The translations under genes were made by a program, and so were the position numbers. A stretch of DNA of 46,046 nucleotides from Burkholderiales bacterium (GTDB lineage: Bacteria > Pseudomonadota > Gammaproteobacteria > Burkholderiales > Burkholderiaceae_B): NCBI GenBank assembly GCA_021299735.1, contig JAJTEM010000017.1:1-46046 (forward strand), written 5' to 3'. Positions 1 to 6,629 of this stretch are shown one piece after another; positions within the stretch are counted from its first letter, which is position 1; each line of letters begins with the position of its first letter. The notes below the pieces were generated by a model, which searched no databases, was not told where the DNA came from, and saw nothing but the letters and a program-made list of their open reading frames with translations.

Positions 1-2
1 CT

Positions 3-107
3 GCCCCTGGCGGTGGTCGCCCACGGTTGGATAAAAAGGTGAGGCTTCCGGGCTTGAGCTTAACCAGGTGCTATGTGATCAAGCCGGAAGTGTTTGGGCA
101 GGAATGA
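3..107 (+). CDS. C-terminal fragment of an unidentified protein (cut by window edge)
   Basis: An open frame runs from the window edge to a TGA at 105-107 and gives a 34-residue tail ending in YVIKPEVFGQE. It is basic and Gly/Arg-rich at its start. I cannot assign a family. The two other plus frames stop earlier, at 31-33 and 40-42. Nothing proves that this tail is translated. If it is real, the gene enters from the left and ends just before the minus-strand accessory cluster. A CCCGTGT/ACACGGG inverted repeat (108-114 and 132-138) follows it but lacks a T-tract. Confidence 0.3.
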   Translation, partial: APGGGRPRLDKKVRLPGLSLTRCYVIKPEVFGQE

Positions 108-147
108 CCCGTGTGCTGCTTTATGGCCTTGAACACGGGCCTGTCGG

Positions 148-354
148 CTAATATTTAATCGATAGGTTCTCACCGCTGTAAAAGAATTCCACATGATTAA
201 CGCCGAACCGTGTGTGAAGGTATTTTTCAGCCACTATTTCAAGGTGATCAAAATCTCTTGCTTTAAGATGCGATGTAATGATTCTGGTCTTGTCCAGTTC
301 CTTGGAACCTATTTGAAAAAGGTTGATTGTGGTTAGGTAATGATTCAATGACAT
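148..354 (-). CDS. Small hypothetical protein, 68 aa
   Basis: A 68-residue protein with an ATG start preceded on the minus strand by AGGAA at about 6 nt spacing, which supports translation. It has mixed hydrophobic and charged composition, no Cys, no signal peptide and no membrane segment. I do not recognise a family. It lies 80 nt downstream of the HNH-like gene in the same direction, so it may be the last gene of a three-gene minus-strand cluster with the HNH-like and DUF3800 genes. Immunity or accessory roles are possible by position only. Confidence 0.5.
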   Translation of the reverse strand: MSLNHYLTTINLFQIGSKELDKTRIITSHLKARDFDHLEIVAEKYLHTRFGVNHVEFFYSGENLSIKY

Positions 355-434
355 GGTTTATTCCTGTAGTTGAGAAAGTCACTACAGTGCCATCCTTGTC
401 ACGAAAACAGAAAGCAAACCGAATCAACGAACGC

Positions 435-1127
435 TCAATTCAGTTTCATTGAAAGACACGTGTCGTGTGGTTTCCACCCGTGTTTGTAAATTGCTGGGTG
501 TTCCGATTCGGAGTACTGGATTATTACCCCGAATGATTCAATGCCAAACCAATACGCTGCGCATACAACTCTACCGTTCGAGTCTCGAATAGCCTTTAAG
601 TCTCCGATAGCTGCAACGCATTCATTCGTCCTCGGCGGGACTGCAAAAAATGAAATGGTGATGTTTGGGTGATGTTGGTTCATCAAGATTGCACATCCAA
701 TTTGCGTTAAAGGTAGTGGTGCTTGATGCTCCGCACAATGGCAGCCAAACAATTTGAGCAGGTAGCGGTATACATTCTCCATTTCGATTTGAGCGGACTC
801 CCCAAATATTTCGTAGAGTGGGAGCTTCTTTCCCTTTTTCAAAGTGAAGTTTGTAGATCGAAGGCCTTGCGATAATTTCTCCCAGGCCCGGTCATGGGGC
901 TGCGTTCTGGCATTATTACAGTTGGAACAAATTGTTTTCGAGTACTTGATAAGCCCAGACTTGATTCCAGGCACAGCAGTGTTTGGTGCTTCAGGTGGAT
1001 GTTTATAGAACGGCTTTTGATTACTGGCATCGGGGAACATTGTTTTAAGGTCGGAAGCTTTAATCATGTGTTCCGAACTGTTCGCTACCCCTCCACAAAT
1101 CCAGCATCTTTTGATCGCATTGGCCAA
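435..1127 (-). CDS. HNH-type zinc-binding endonuclease-like protein
   Basis: Using the TTG at 1127-1125, which has GGAG six bases upstream (complement of 1134-1137), the protein is 230 aa. A further in-frame TTG at 1154 has no good ribosome site. The N-terminal third shows CWIC (C8, C11), then SEH (E19, H20), then CSNCNNARTQPHD (C67, C70). This is the pattern of treble-clef HNH nucleases in which two CxxC pairs bind zinc. The last 140 residues are unassigned. It sits 85 nt downstream of the DUF3800 gene on the same strand, in relatively AT-rich DNA beside a recombinase, which suggests acquired DNA. A nuclease role in phage defence or element mobility is inferred. The family call rests on motif spacing only. 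Confidence 0.65.
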   Translation of the reverse strand: MANAIKRCWICGGVANSSEHMIKASDLKTMFPDASNQKPFYKHPPEAPNTAVPGIKSGLIKYSKTICSNCNNARTQPHDRAWEKLSQGLRSTNFTLKKGKKLPLYEIFGESAQIEMENVYRYLLKLFGCHCAEHQAPLPLTQIGCAILMNQHHPNITISFFAVPPRTNECVAAIGDLKAIRDSNGRVVCAAYWFGIESFGVIIQYSESEHPAIYKHGWKPHDTCLSMKLN

Positions 1128-1212
1128 CTGAATCTCCTTATTCTGCCAATTCAAGAGAATAGCGAAACTCTTGATTTAGCTGAGCTACAGTGTTCACTGG
1201 ATACCATTCACG

Positions 1213-1866
1213 TCAGTTGAAGAAAAGCGTTTTTGTTGTGACCGTATGCTGAATGATTTGAAAACATTCTGATCTCTTTTTCTCATAATGAGTTTGAATC
1301 ATTCCTGACAGTAGGTCAGCAAACTGAAGGCCGTGACATTTGCTACTGTCCAGTGGCGTGGTGGTAAGTTGTGTAGCGGCATTTGCTGAAAACCACAGTT
1401 CGGTTTGCAGGTAATCGTGCATGCTGTTTCCACTTGCAACCTTTATGCTTCTAGGATCAGGAATAAGCGTGACGACTGGATGTTTTGCCATTTCCGACAC
1501 AAGCAATAATCTCATCATGTAGTTGTAAAGCTTGTTGGGGTCCTTCCTGATGTGTTCAAGTACATTCTCTTTCTTTACAGTCATTGTTTTGTAGAGAATT
1601 TTATTGCCAAGCTTGCTTTTGAGAGCCACAAATCGGTGCGCTAGCCACTCTCGTGTTGGTCTGTCGATATCTACCCATTTGATCTCGGTTGATGTCGGCA
1701 CTTTCAGCTTGATGTAGAGATCTTTGATTATTCGTTTGGGATAATGCTTGCATGAACTTTCGACGAATACAGCGCCGATTGTCAGGTGTCTGCTAGAACC
1801 CCCCGATCCGTATGGCATATCAAAAGACCAGCCGAGGTCTCCGCTTTCATCGGCATAAATAATCAA
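1213..1866 (-). CDS. DUF3800 domain protein
   Basis: The N-terminus IIYADESGDLG and the C-terminal QFADLLSGMIQ are the two hallmark blocks of DUF3800, a family with an RNase H-like fold and conserved Asp/Glu residues that are presumed to bind metal. The best start is TTG at 1866-1864 with GGGAG five bases upstream. A longer reading from ATG at 1896 would start inside the loop of a transcription terminator and is rejected. This gives 217 aa, a normal length. It is the first gene of the minus-strand cluster with the HNH-like and small proteins. DUF3800 proteins are common in accessory islands; their biochemical role is poorly known, so a defence function is inference. Confidence 0.75.
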   Translation of the reverse strand: MIIYADESGDLGWSFDMPYGSGGSSRHLTIGAVFVESSCKHYPKRIIKDLYIKLKVPTSTEIKWVDIDRPTREWLAHRFVALKSKLGNKILYKTMTVKKENVLEHIRKDPNKLYNYMMRLLLVSEMAKHPVVTLIPDPRSIKVASGNSMHDYLQTELWFSANAATQLTTTPLDSSKCHGLQFADLLSGMIQTHYEKKRSECFQIIQHTVTTKTLFFN

Positions 1867-1880
1867 GTCATCTCCCGAGC

Positions 1881-1907
1881 AAAAAAAAAGCCGCATCAGC
1901 GGCTTTT
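1881..1907 (-). terminator. Rho-independent terminator directly upstream of the DUF3800 ribosome site
   Basis: Perfect 9-bp arms AAAAGCCGC/GCGGCTTTT (1886-1894, 1899-1907) enclose a 4-nt loop. Read on the minus strand they are followed by a run of nine T, ending only four bases before the GGGAG of the DUF3800 gene. It either ends an upstream minus-strand gene (a coding remnant stops at 1912) or acts as an attenuator in the DUF3800 leader. Confidence 0.75.
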
Positions 1908-1911
1908 GAGA

Positions 1912-1980
1912 TTAGGCGATGGCCCCTAGAGCCGACGCAATTACATTGCGCTTACGATACTTTTCAGCGTCGCGGTGTTT
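1912..1980 (-). pseudogene. Possible C-terminal remnant of a lost gene
   Basis: On the minus strand, 22 sense codons run from just after a TAG (1981-1983) to a TAA (1912-1914), reading ...EKYRKRNVIASALGAIA. There is no start codon. The terminator begins within five bases of the stop, the usual arrangement at the end of a real gene. It may therefore be the tail of a gene truncated when this region was rearranged. The family is unknown. Such a short frame could also arise by chance. Confidence 0.25.
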
Positions 1981-2168
1981 CTAGGATTTACCCATCGAGA
2001 CGAAGGATAGTGCCGATTTTCAAAAAAGTAAAGGAGTTCCCCCTCTAAGGTTATCCTATGTGGGTTTTTGTATGGAAGTGAGGATCAATGCATATCGATA
2101 GAGCAAGCCCCATTGATTGGTTGGCACTTTGCCCCTCTTAACTATCAAAAATGTGCTTTACTAGACCC
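1981..2168. other. Intergenic stretch with no recognisable gene
   Basis: Together with the remnant and terminator this makes about 350 bases between the DUF3800 start and the resolvase start. I see no open frame with a ribosome site and no tRNA. It presumably holds the resolvase promoter; no clear -35/-10 pair could be assigned. Confidence 0.4.
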
Positions 2169-2219
2169 TAATGATAGACTATCATTAAAGCCTTGATCCC
2201 AGTGATAAAGGTATTATCA
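2169..2219 (+). promoter_or_regulatory. Two palindromes upstream of and overlapping the resolvase start (operator or res-like sites)
   Basis: 2169-2187 is a perfect palindrome, TAATGATAG-A-CTATCATTA. A second inverted repeat, TGATAA-N5-TTATCA, spans 2203-2219 and runs into the A of the ATG. Both share the TGATA/TATCA element and their centres are 33 bp apart. Small serine resolvases bind such repeats both for autoregulation and as recombination subsites, so this is likely the element's own control or crossover site. Confidence 0.6.
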
Positions 2220-2788
2220 TGAAAATTGGTTACGCACGAACAAGCACCTCCGACCAAGTGGCTGGTATTGAAAAGCAGATAAGTGACCTGAACGCCTATG
2301 GCTGTGACCTGGTGATTGCTGAACATGTATCGGCGGTGGCAGGGGAGCGCCCCGAGTTTGACCGTGCGTTGGCCATGCTGAGGGCAGGGGATAGCTTGGT
2401 GGTAACAACCATGAGCCGCCTGTGTCGTGCTACCAAAGACCTTGGCCACATTCAGGAACGTTTAGAGGCGGTTGGTGCTGGGTTGGAAATTCTCGACCTG
2501 AAGCTGGACACAGGCACAGCCATCGGCCGAATGACGTTGACGATCATTGCATCAGTAGCCCAAATGGAACGTGAGCTGATGAAAGAGCGCCAATCCGTTG
2601 GGATAGCCAAGGCAAAAGAGCAGGGCAAGTACAAGGGCCGTAAGCCCACCGCCCAAGCGAAAGCTGCTGAAGTACTACGGTTGAAAGCCTCCGGGGCTTT
2701 GACCAACGATGAAATAGCCAAGCTGGCTGGTATTGGTGTTGCCTCTGTGTATCGAATTTTGAAAGCCGCTGAGCCAGTCAGTGCGTGA
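2219..2788 (+). CDS. Serine recombinase of the resolvase/invertase family
   Basis: A 189-aa protein of normal length for a Tn3/Hin-type recombinase. The N-terminal motif YARTSTSDQ places the nucleophile at Ser9. The SRLCR block (66-70) supplies the expected active-site arginines. The long alpha-E helix follows at about 100-130 (MTLTIIASVAQMERELMKER), and a C-terminal helix-turn-helix lies at about 150-183. ATG at 2219 has AAGG seven bases upstream. It catalyses site-specific strand exchange, either resolution of cointegrates or inversion. No transposase is adjacent. The palindromes just upstream are probable binding sites. It marks this end of the window as mobile or formerly mobile DNA. Confidence 0.93.
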   Translation: MKIGYARTSTSDQVAGIEKQISDLNAYGCDLVIAEHVSAVAGERPEFDRALAMLRAGDSLVVTTMSRLCRATKDLGHIQERLEAVGAGLEILDLKLDTGTAIGRMTLTIIASVAQMERELMKERQSVGIAKAKEQGKYKGRKPTAQAKAAEVLRLKASGALTNDEIAKLAGIGVASVYRILKAAEPVSA

Positions 2789-3050
2789 GTTTGTTCCCAG
2801 CATTTGATAGGGTTGGGAACAATTTCAGCATATCTTGGGAACAGCGAAACACAAGCCAGTAAAAGGTTTCAGCGATTTGTTCCCAATGTTCCCGTGTTCC
2901 CAAAGAAAAATGGATAGGCCGGGTTTTATTGACTTGGCCAAGGCAGTAAGTGGCCATTTGGTTAGTCAATCTATAGCAACAGAATAAGGGGTTCGATAAG
3001 GGGGCTGGTAGTTGAATAATCAACGAGAGTAAGCGTTGGCGTGGTTTATT
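2789..3050. other. Intergenic stretch between the resolvase and the tRNA fragment; no gene seen
   Basis: No open frame with a ribosome site was found on either strand. It contains scattered partial repeats of 'gttcccaa' / 'ttgggaac' (about 2,811-2,900), a motif appearing in both orientations after the resolvase stop. These could be recombinase subsites, but the arms are short and I do not assign a function. Confidence 0.35.
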
Positions 3051-3069
3051 GATCCCCCTCTCTCCGCCA
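3051..3069 (+). other. tRNA-Ser 3'-end fragment, probable island attachment site (attR)
   Basis: The sequence GATCCCCCTCTCTCCGCCA has the layout of a tRNA-Ser 3' end: the last T-loop bases, a 5-nt T-stem strand (CCCCC), a 7-nt acceptor strand (TCTCTCC), discriminator G and CCA. The rest of the tRNA is absent upstream: there is no GGAGAGA start and no T-loop TTCGAAT. A strong terminator follows within 9 bases, as expected downstream of an authentic tRNA gene. This is the signature left when an element integrates into a tRNA gene and duplicates its 3' end. Confidence 0.6.
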
Positions 3070-3077
3070 GAAATTAC

Positions 3078-3110
3078 AAAAAGCCTTGAACATTTGTTCA
3101 GGGCTTTTTT
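3078..3110 (+). terminator. Strong rho-independent terminator after the tRNA-Ser fragment
   Basis: A long stem AAAAAGCC-T-TGAAC / GTTCA-G-GGCTTTTT (one G-T wobble) with a 4-nt loop is followed by T6. Its position just after the tRNA CCA suggests it was the original terminator of the intact tRNA-Ser gene. The A-run on the other side would make it work in both directions. Confidence 0.8.
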
Positions 3111-3130
3111 CATTTCTGGGAGGTAGAGAA

Positions 3131-3190
3131 GCAAAGTCCATGCGGACTTTGCGTGTGGGATTCGAAGCTTTTCGCCTATGAGCGAAAAGC
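3131..3190. repeat. Two consecutive perfect hairpins
   Basis: Hairpin 1: GCAAAGTCC/GGACTTTGC (3131-3139, 3144-3152) with a 4-nt loop. Hairpin 2: GCTTTTCGC/GCGAAAAGC (3167-3175, 3182-3190) with a 6-nt loop. Both have perfect 9-bp stems 14 bases apart and neither has a T-tract. A REP-like dispersed repeat or a structured site near the integration point would explain them. No copy elsewhere in the window was noticed. Confidence 0.5.
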
Positions 3191-3339
3191 CGGGAGAGTC
3201 GTGTTCGTGCAGGTGGGTTTAATGAGCCAAAACAGACAAATTTATTCACGTACTGTTTTGTTTCAAGTAGTTGATTGAATCGGGAGTAAGTGTATAAAAT
3301 GTACAAAAATTTGTACTAAATTTATTAATCGGCGGCTCC

Positions 3340-3633
3340 ATGACAATCTCAGCAAGCGACGTGATCCCGTTGTCCCAAGCTGGTGCCAATTTTTCTGAGT
3401 TGGCTGAGGATGTAAAGGGTGGCGCTGAAAAACTCATCACCAAAAATGGCGAGGCTTACATCGCCATCATTGACGCCAAGCGCCTTGACTATTACCACCA
3501 GCTAGAGCGCGAGCGCATTCACCTGCTTCTGATCAACGAAGCATCGAAAGGGTTGGATGACGTAGCAGCAGGACGCACCCAAGATGCTCGCGCAGCACTA
3601 TCCGCCATCAAAAAACGACGCGCAAGCAGGTGA
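3340..3633 (+). CDS. Type II antitoxin, Phd/YefM family
   Basis: A 97-aa protein whose first 50 residues (VIPLSQAGANFSELAEDVK, then EKLITKNGEAYIAIID) match the Phd/YefM DNA-binding fold, in which the N-terminal part binds the operator. The C-terminal half is charged and would wrap the toxin. Its stop (TGA, 3631-3633) overlaps the GTG start of the toxin gene, so the two are translationally coupled and must be kept in ratio. It probably represses its own promoter in the AT-rich stretch at about 3,285-3,330. The family call is confident; the exact toxin target is not visible here. Confidence 0.85.
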   Translation: MTISASDVIPLSQAGANFSELAEDVKGGAEKLITKNGEAYIAIIDAKRLDYYHQLERERIHLLLINEASKGLDDVAAGRTQDARAALSAIKKRRASR

Positions 3634-4016
3634 ATATCAAGCTAACCGCCAACTTCGAGCGGAATCTTGCCGACATTGAACAGTTCCTGACAGAGGTAGA
3701 TGCACCCCAGGTGTTCGACGACTTAGTCGACGAGTTACTCGGTACGGTGCTGCCCAACCTTGAACGTTTTCCGGAGCTAGGCACGCCGTTTTTCAACCGG
3801 GCTGTTCGTTCTGCGGAGGCTACCAACGCCACTGCCGCACTGAGAGCAAAGCTGGCTGATTTGGTGGGCACTTCGTTGACCAGCTTGCGTGAGTATGTAA
3901 TGAACCACTATCTGGTGCTGTATGTGCCGGTTGAAAACACGCTTTATCTGCTCTCTATCAAGCACCACAAACAACTATCATTCGACTTCGAAGGACATTG
4001 GGGAACATCCCCATAG
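3630..4016 (+). CDS. Type II toxin, RelE/ParE family
   Basis: A 128-aa protein starting at GTG 3630, which overlaps the antitoxin stop (GTGA). The N-terminus IKLTANFERNLADIEQFL and the C-terminal EYVMNHYLVLYVPVENTLYL followed by IKHHKQ are typical of the RelE/ParE superfamily, including the late beta-strand with a basic patch. ParE members poison gyrase, whereas RelE/YoeB members cut mRNA on the ribosome; the sequence alone does not tell which. It is somewhat longer than the usual 95-105 residues, with an extra Ala-rich segment around residues 66-76. It forms an operon with the Phd/YefM antitoxin. Confidence 0.82.
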   Translation: MNIKLTANFERNLADIEQFLTEVDAPQVFDDLVDELLGTVLPNLERFPELGTPFFNRAVRSAEATNATAALRAKLADLVGTSLTSLREYVMNHYLVLYVPVENTLYLLSIKHHKQLSFDFEGHWGTSP

Positions 4017-4383
4017 CCACCTTGTGGCTGCCTTGATATTTAGTTGTATGTCGAGTTGCACACAAAACTGATCTTATCTGGCGCAGCGATTCACCATGGT
4101 TGTTCAAGTTGTCCCTTGAAGTAAAAAGTTTTGTAGCAAAAATGTGAATTTAGAATGGAGTATCAATAAAAAAATTGTAAAAATTGGCAGCGTGTAACGT
4201 TTGTTTTCAATCCAGGCTGGATAAGGTTTTGCGACAATTTAGTGTTTAATTTCCAACCTATTTGTTACACAGTTCGTCAGAAAAAGCCTTACTTTCGATC
4301 GGCGTGTAATCTTACGTAATTTTCAGCGAATTCGGTTTGTTAGCCTTGCGGTCAATTTGAATCACCGTAACAAAGGCTACTTC
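4017..4383. other. AT-rich leader and promoter region of the TPS exoprotein gene
   Basis: About 370 bases without a gene, markedly AT-rich between 4,110 and 4,330 (several A- and T-tracts). It likely holds the promoter and an untranslated leader for the exoprotein. I could not fix a single -35/-10 pair or a regulator site. Confidence 0.5.
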
Positions 4384-6456
4384 ATGAATCACTCACTCAA
4401 TCACATTTTCCGCGTCGTATGGAATGCATCGCAAGGGCTTTGGCAAGTTGCGTCTGAGGTGGCACGTAGCGGTGGCAAGGCGCAAAGCGAACAACGAAAG
4501 AATCGCAAAACCAAAGCCTTGCTCGGCGCTGTTCTGAGCTTAAGCACGGCACTTCCCGCGGCAGCACTGGCGCAATTGCCTACTGACGGTAAGGTTGTTG
4601 CTGGGCAGGCCACGATCAGCAAGCAAGGCAATACGCTGAACATTAACCAAAGCACCGAGCGTGCCGCGATAGATTGGCAAACTTTTGATGTAAGCAAGAA
4701 CAGCACAGTTAATTTTGTTCAGCCTTCTGCATCTTCAATTGCATTGAACCGCGTGTTGGGTAGCGAGGTGTCGGTAATTCAAGGTGCCATTAATGCAAAT
4801 GGCCAAGTGTTTTTGGTCAACCAGAACGGTGTGTTGTTCACACCCACTGCGCAGGTCAACGTTGGCGGTATTGTTGCGTCAACCCAAAACATCAGCACTG
4901 AAGATTTTATGGCGGGCAAGTTTTCCTTCAGCGGAAGCAGCAAGGCCACTGTTGAAAACCAGGGCAAGATTGCGACTTCGAACGGCGGAGTAGTGGCGTT
5001 GATTGCAGCCAAAATTGTTAACACGGGTTCAATTTCCGCACCTGAAGGCAAGGTTGGGTTGGCTGCTGGTGAAACAGTGGTTTTGGACCTTGGTGGACCA
5101 GTAATGATCCAGGTGAGCAAAGAAGCCTTGAATGCAAAAATTCAGCAAGATGGCGGAATTGTGGCTGCGGAAGGTCAAATTTTCTTGACTAGCAAGGCGG
5201 CCAGCGAGCTGACATCAAGCTCCATTAATCACGACGGCATTTCTCCCGCACAGGCTTTAGCTGATGAGAAGAAAGACAAGCCGATTGAGGTAGCAAGCAA
5301 TAGTACTGGCAATCCTAACAATGGCAACAACGGCAATGACAAAGAAGTTGGAAATGCAGGTGGTGATTTAGACCAGAAGGGCGGCAACGACAACAGCGGT
5401 AAAGACAACGGTAAAGACAACGGTAAAGACAACGGTAAAGACAGCGGTAAAGACAGCGGTAAAGACAGCGGTAAAGACAGCGGTAAAGACAACGGTAAAG
5501 ACAACGGTAAAGACAACGGTAAAGACAACGGTAAAGACAACGGTAACCCCAATAACGGTAACAACGGAAACGACAGGGAAGTTGGCAATGCCGGAGGCTC
5601 TGCAAACCAAAATGGTGGAAATACTGGCGTGACTCCACCCGTTGAGCCACCAGTGATTGCGCCCCCTGTTGTTGGCGGTAACCCCAACAACGGTAACAAC
5701 GGAAACGACAAGGAGGTTGGCAATGCCGGAGGCTCTGCAAACCAAAATGGTGGAAATTCTGGTGTGACTCCACCCGTTGAGCCGCCAGTGATTGCGCCCC
5801 CTGTTGTTGGCGGTAACCCCAACAACGGTAATAACGGAAACGACAAGGAAGTTGGCAATGCCGGAGGCTCTGCAAACCAAAATGGTGGAAATACTGGCGT
5901 GACTCCACCTGTTGAGCCACCAGTGATTGCGCCCCCTGTTGTTGGCGGTAACCCCAACAATGGCAACAACGGAAACGACAAGGAAGTTGGCAATGCTGGT
6001 GTAACGCCACCAGTAGTTCAGCCGCCGGTTGTAACGCCTGAATTGCCACCAGTTGTTCAGCTTCCGGTAGTAACACCTGAATTTCCACCAGTGGTTCAGC
6101 TTCCAGTGGTAACACCCGAGCAGCCACCTGTTGAAATTTCTATTCCATCGGCTGATATTAGGCCTGTTCTACCTTTGACTGTTGCACAAGTTGAAAACGA
6201 TCTGTCAACAGCAGAGGCCATCTCGAATGCAAATCGTTTGGGTTCTAACATCACGCTGGCATCACTTGGAGATCGTGCTGATTCTGACCTCGAGGGTATA
6301 TTCCAGTCGGAGACCGAAGAAGGTACCTTCTTCGCGCTTGTGGGTTCAGCCAAACCGAAGCGCGGTGCAGGACAAATTGAAATTATTGACTGCGGTATTA
6401 ATTTGAAATTGTTCAATGAGGTTGAAGAAGAGGAAGATCGCTGCAACGCCAAATGA
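4384..6456 (+). CDS. Two-partner-secretion (filamentous haemagglutinin-like) exoprotein with tandem repeats
   Basis: 690 aa from ATG 4384; an upstream in-frame TTG at 4357 is less likely. Residues 1-30 (NHIFRVVWNASQGLW...VASE) are an extended signal peptide region, followed by a hydrophobic signal with cleavage after ALA-Q (about residue 64). Residues 65-300 form the TPS/haemagglutination-activity domain, including LVNQNGVLFTPTAQVNVGG. Then come 12 GKDN/GKDS repeats (339-386), three 45-residue Gly/Asn-Pro repeats plus a partial fourth (387-539), a proline-rich PPVVxxPVVTPE stretch and a C-terminal part with two Cys. It should be exported through a TpsB outer-membrane pore, but no tpsB is adjacent. 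At under 700 aa it is short for an adhesin. A role in attachment is inferred. Confidence 0.85.
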   Translation: MNHSLNHIFRVVWNASQGLWQVASEVARSGGKAQSEQRKNRKTKALLGAVLSLSTALPAAALAQLPTDGKVVAGQATISKQGNTLNINQSTERAAIDWQTFDVSKNSTVNFVQPSASSIALNRVLGSEVSVIQGAINANGQVFLVNQNGVLFTPTAQVNVGGIVASTQNISTEDFMAGKFSFSGSSKATVENQGKIATSNGGVVALIAAKIVNTGSISAPEGKVGLAAGETVVLDLGGPVMIQVSKEALNAKIQQDGGIVAAEGQIFLTSKAASELTSSSINHDGISPAQALADEKKDKPIEVASNSTGNPNNGNNGNDKEVGNAGGDLDQKGGNDNSGKDNGKDNGKDNGKDSGKDSGKDSGKDSGKDNGKDNGKDNGKDNGKDNGNPNNGNNGNDREVGNAGGSANQNGGNTGVTPPVEPPVIAPPVVGGNPNNGNNGNDKEVGNAGGSANQNGGNSGVTPPVEPPVIAPPVVGGNPNNGNNGNDKEVGNAGGSANQNGGNTGVTPPVEPPVIAPPVVGGNPNNGNNGNDKEVGNAGVTPPVVQPPVVTPELPPVVQLPVVTPEFPPVVQLPVVTPEQPPVEISIPSADIRPVLPLTVAQVENDLSTAEAISNANRLGSNITLASLGDRADSDLEGIFQSETEEGTFFALVGSAKPKRGAGQIEIIDCGINLKLFNEVEEEEDRCNAK
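5398..5541 (+). repeat. Twelve 12-bp coding tandem repeats (GKDN/GKDS)
   Basis: Twelve head-to-tail copies of GGTAAAGACAAC or GGTAAAGACAGC encode GKDN x3, GKDS x4, GKDN x5. The unit is a multiple of three, so copy-number change by slippage would alter length without a frameshift. This is a length-variable linker within the exoprotein. Confidence 0.95.
5542..6000 (+). repeat. 135-bp coding tandem repeats (3 full plus 1 partial)
   Basis: Units start at 5542, 5677, 5812 and 5947, exactly 135 bp apart; the fourth stops after about 54 bp. Each encodes a 45-residue block starting GNPNNGNNGND and ending PPVIAPPVVG. Copies are nearly identical, with mainly silent changes, which points to recent duplication. 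Confidence 0.95.
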
Positions 6457-6464
6457 TGAATCAG

Positions 6465-6539
6465 GGCTGGCGTTTCACTTGTTCCATAGTTTGTGAAACC
6501 GCCAGCCTTACCGAAATGAATCGCCGATTAATTCGGCGA
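6465..6539 (+). terminator. Two hairpins after the exoprotein gene, possible terminator or mRNA end
   Basis: Hairpin 1 pairs GGCTGGC-GTTTCAC (6465-6478) with GTGAAAC-C-GCCAGCC (6493-6507), 14 bp with one bulged base. Hairpin 2 pairs TCGCCGA (6521-6527) with TCGGCGA (6533-6539). Neither has a clear T-run, so factor-independent termination is uncertain; they may stabilise the transcript 3' end. Confidence 0.4.
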
Positions 6540-6629
6540 CCCTGGGCTGAAATTTGGTTTCACTCTTTTCCTGGCGCTAAACTGGCAAAATACCTGTTGC
6601 AACTTGCAGGTTAAACAACAGGAGTACGC

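Noticed and set aside
894..1220. 108-aa open frame on the plus strand
   Set aside because: It is antisense to the HNH-like gene and its translation shows no family; the minus frame has the CxxC/HNH motifs and a ribosome site.
1867..1896. Upstream ATG (1896) for the DUF3800 gene
   Set aside because: It sits in the loop of a terminator; the TTG at 1866 with GGGAG is the better start.
5229..6127. Long minus-strand frames over the repeats and a CRISPR-like look of the short repeats
   Set aside because: They are shadows of in-frame coding repeats of the exoprotein; units are 12 and 135 bp, directly adjacent without spacers, so not a CRISPR array.
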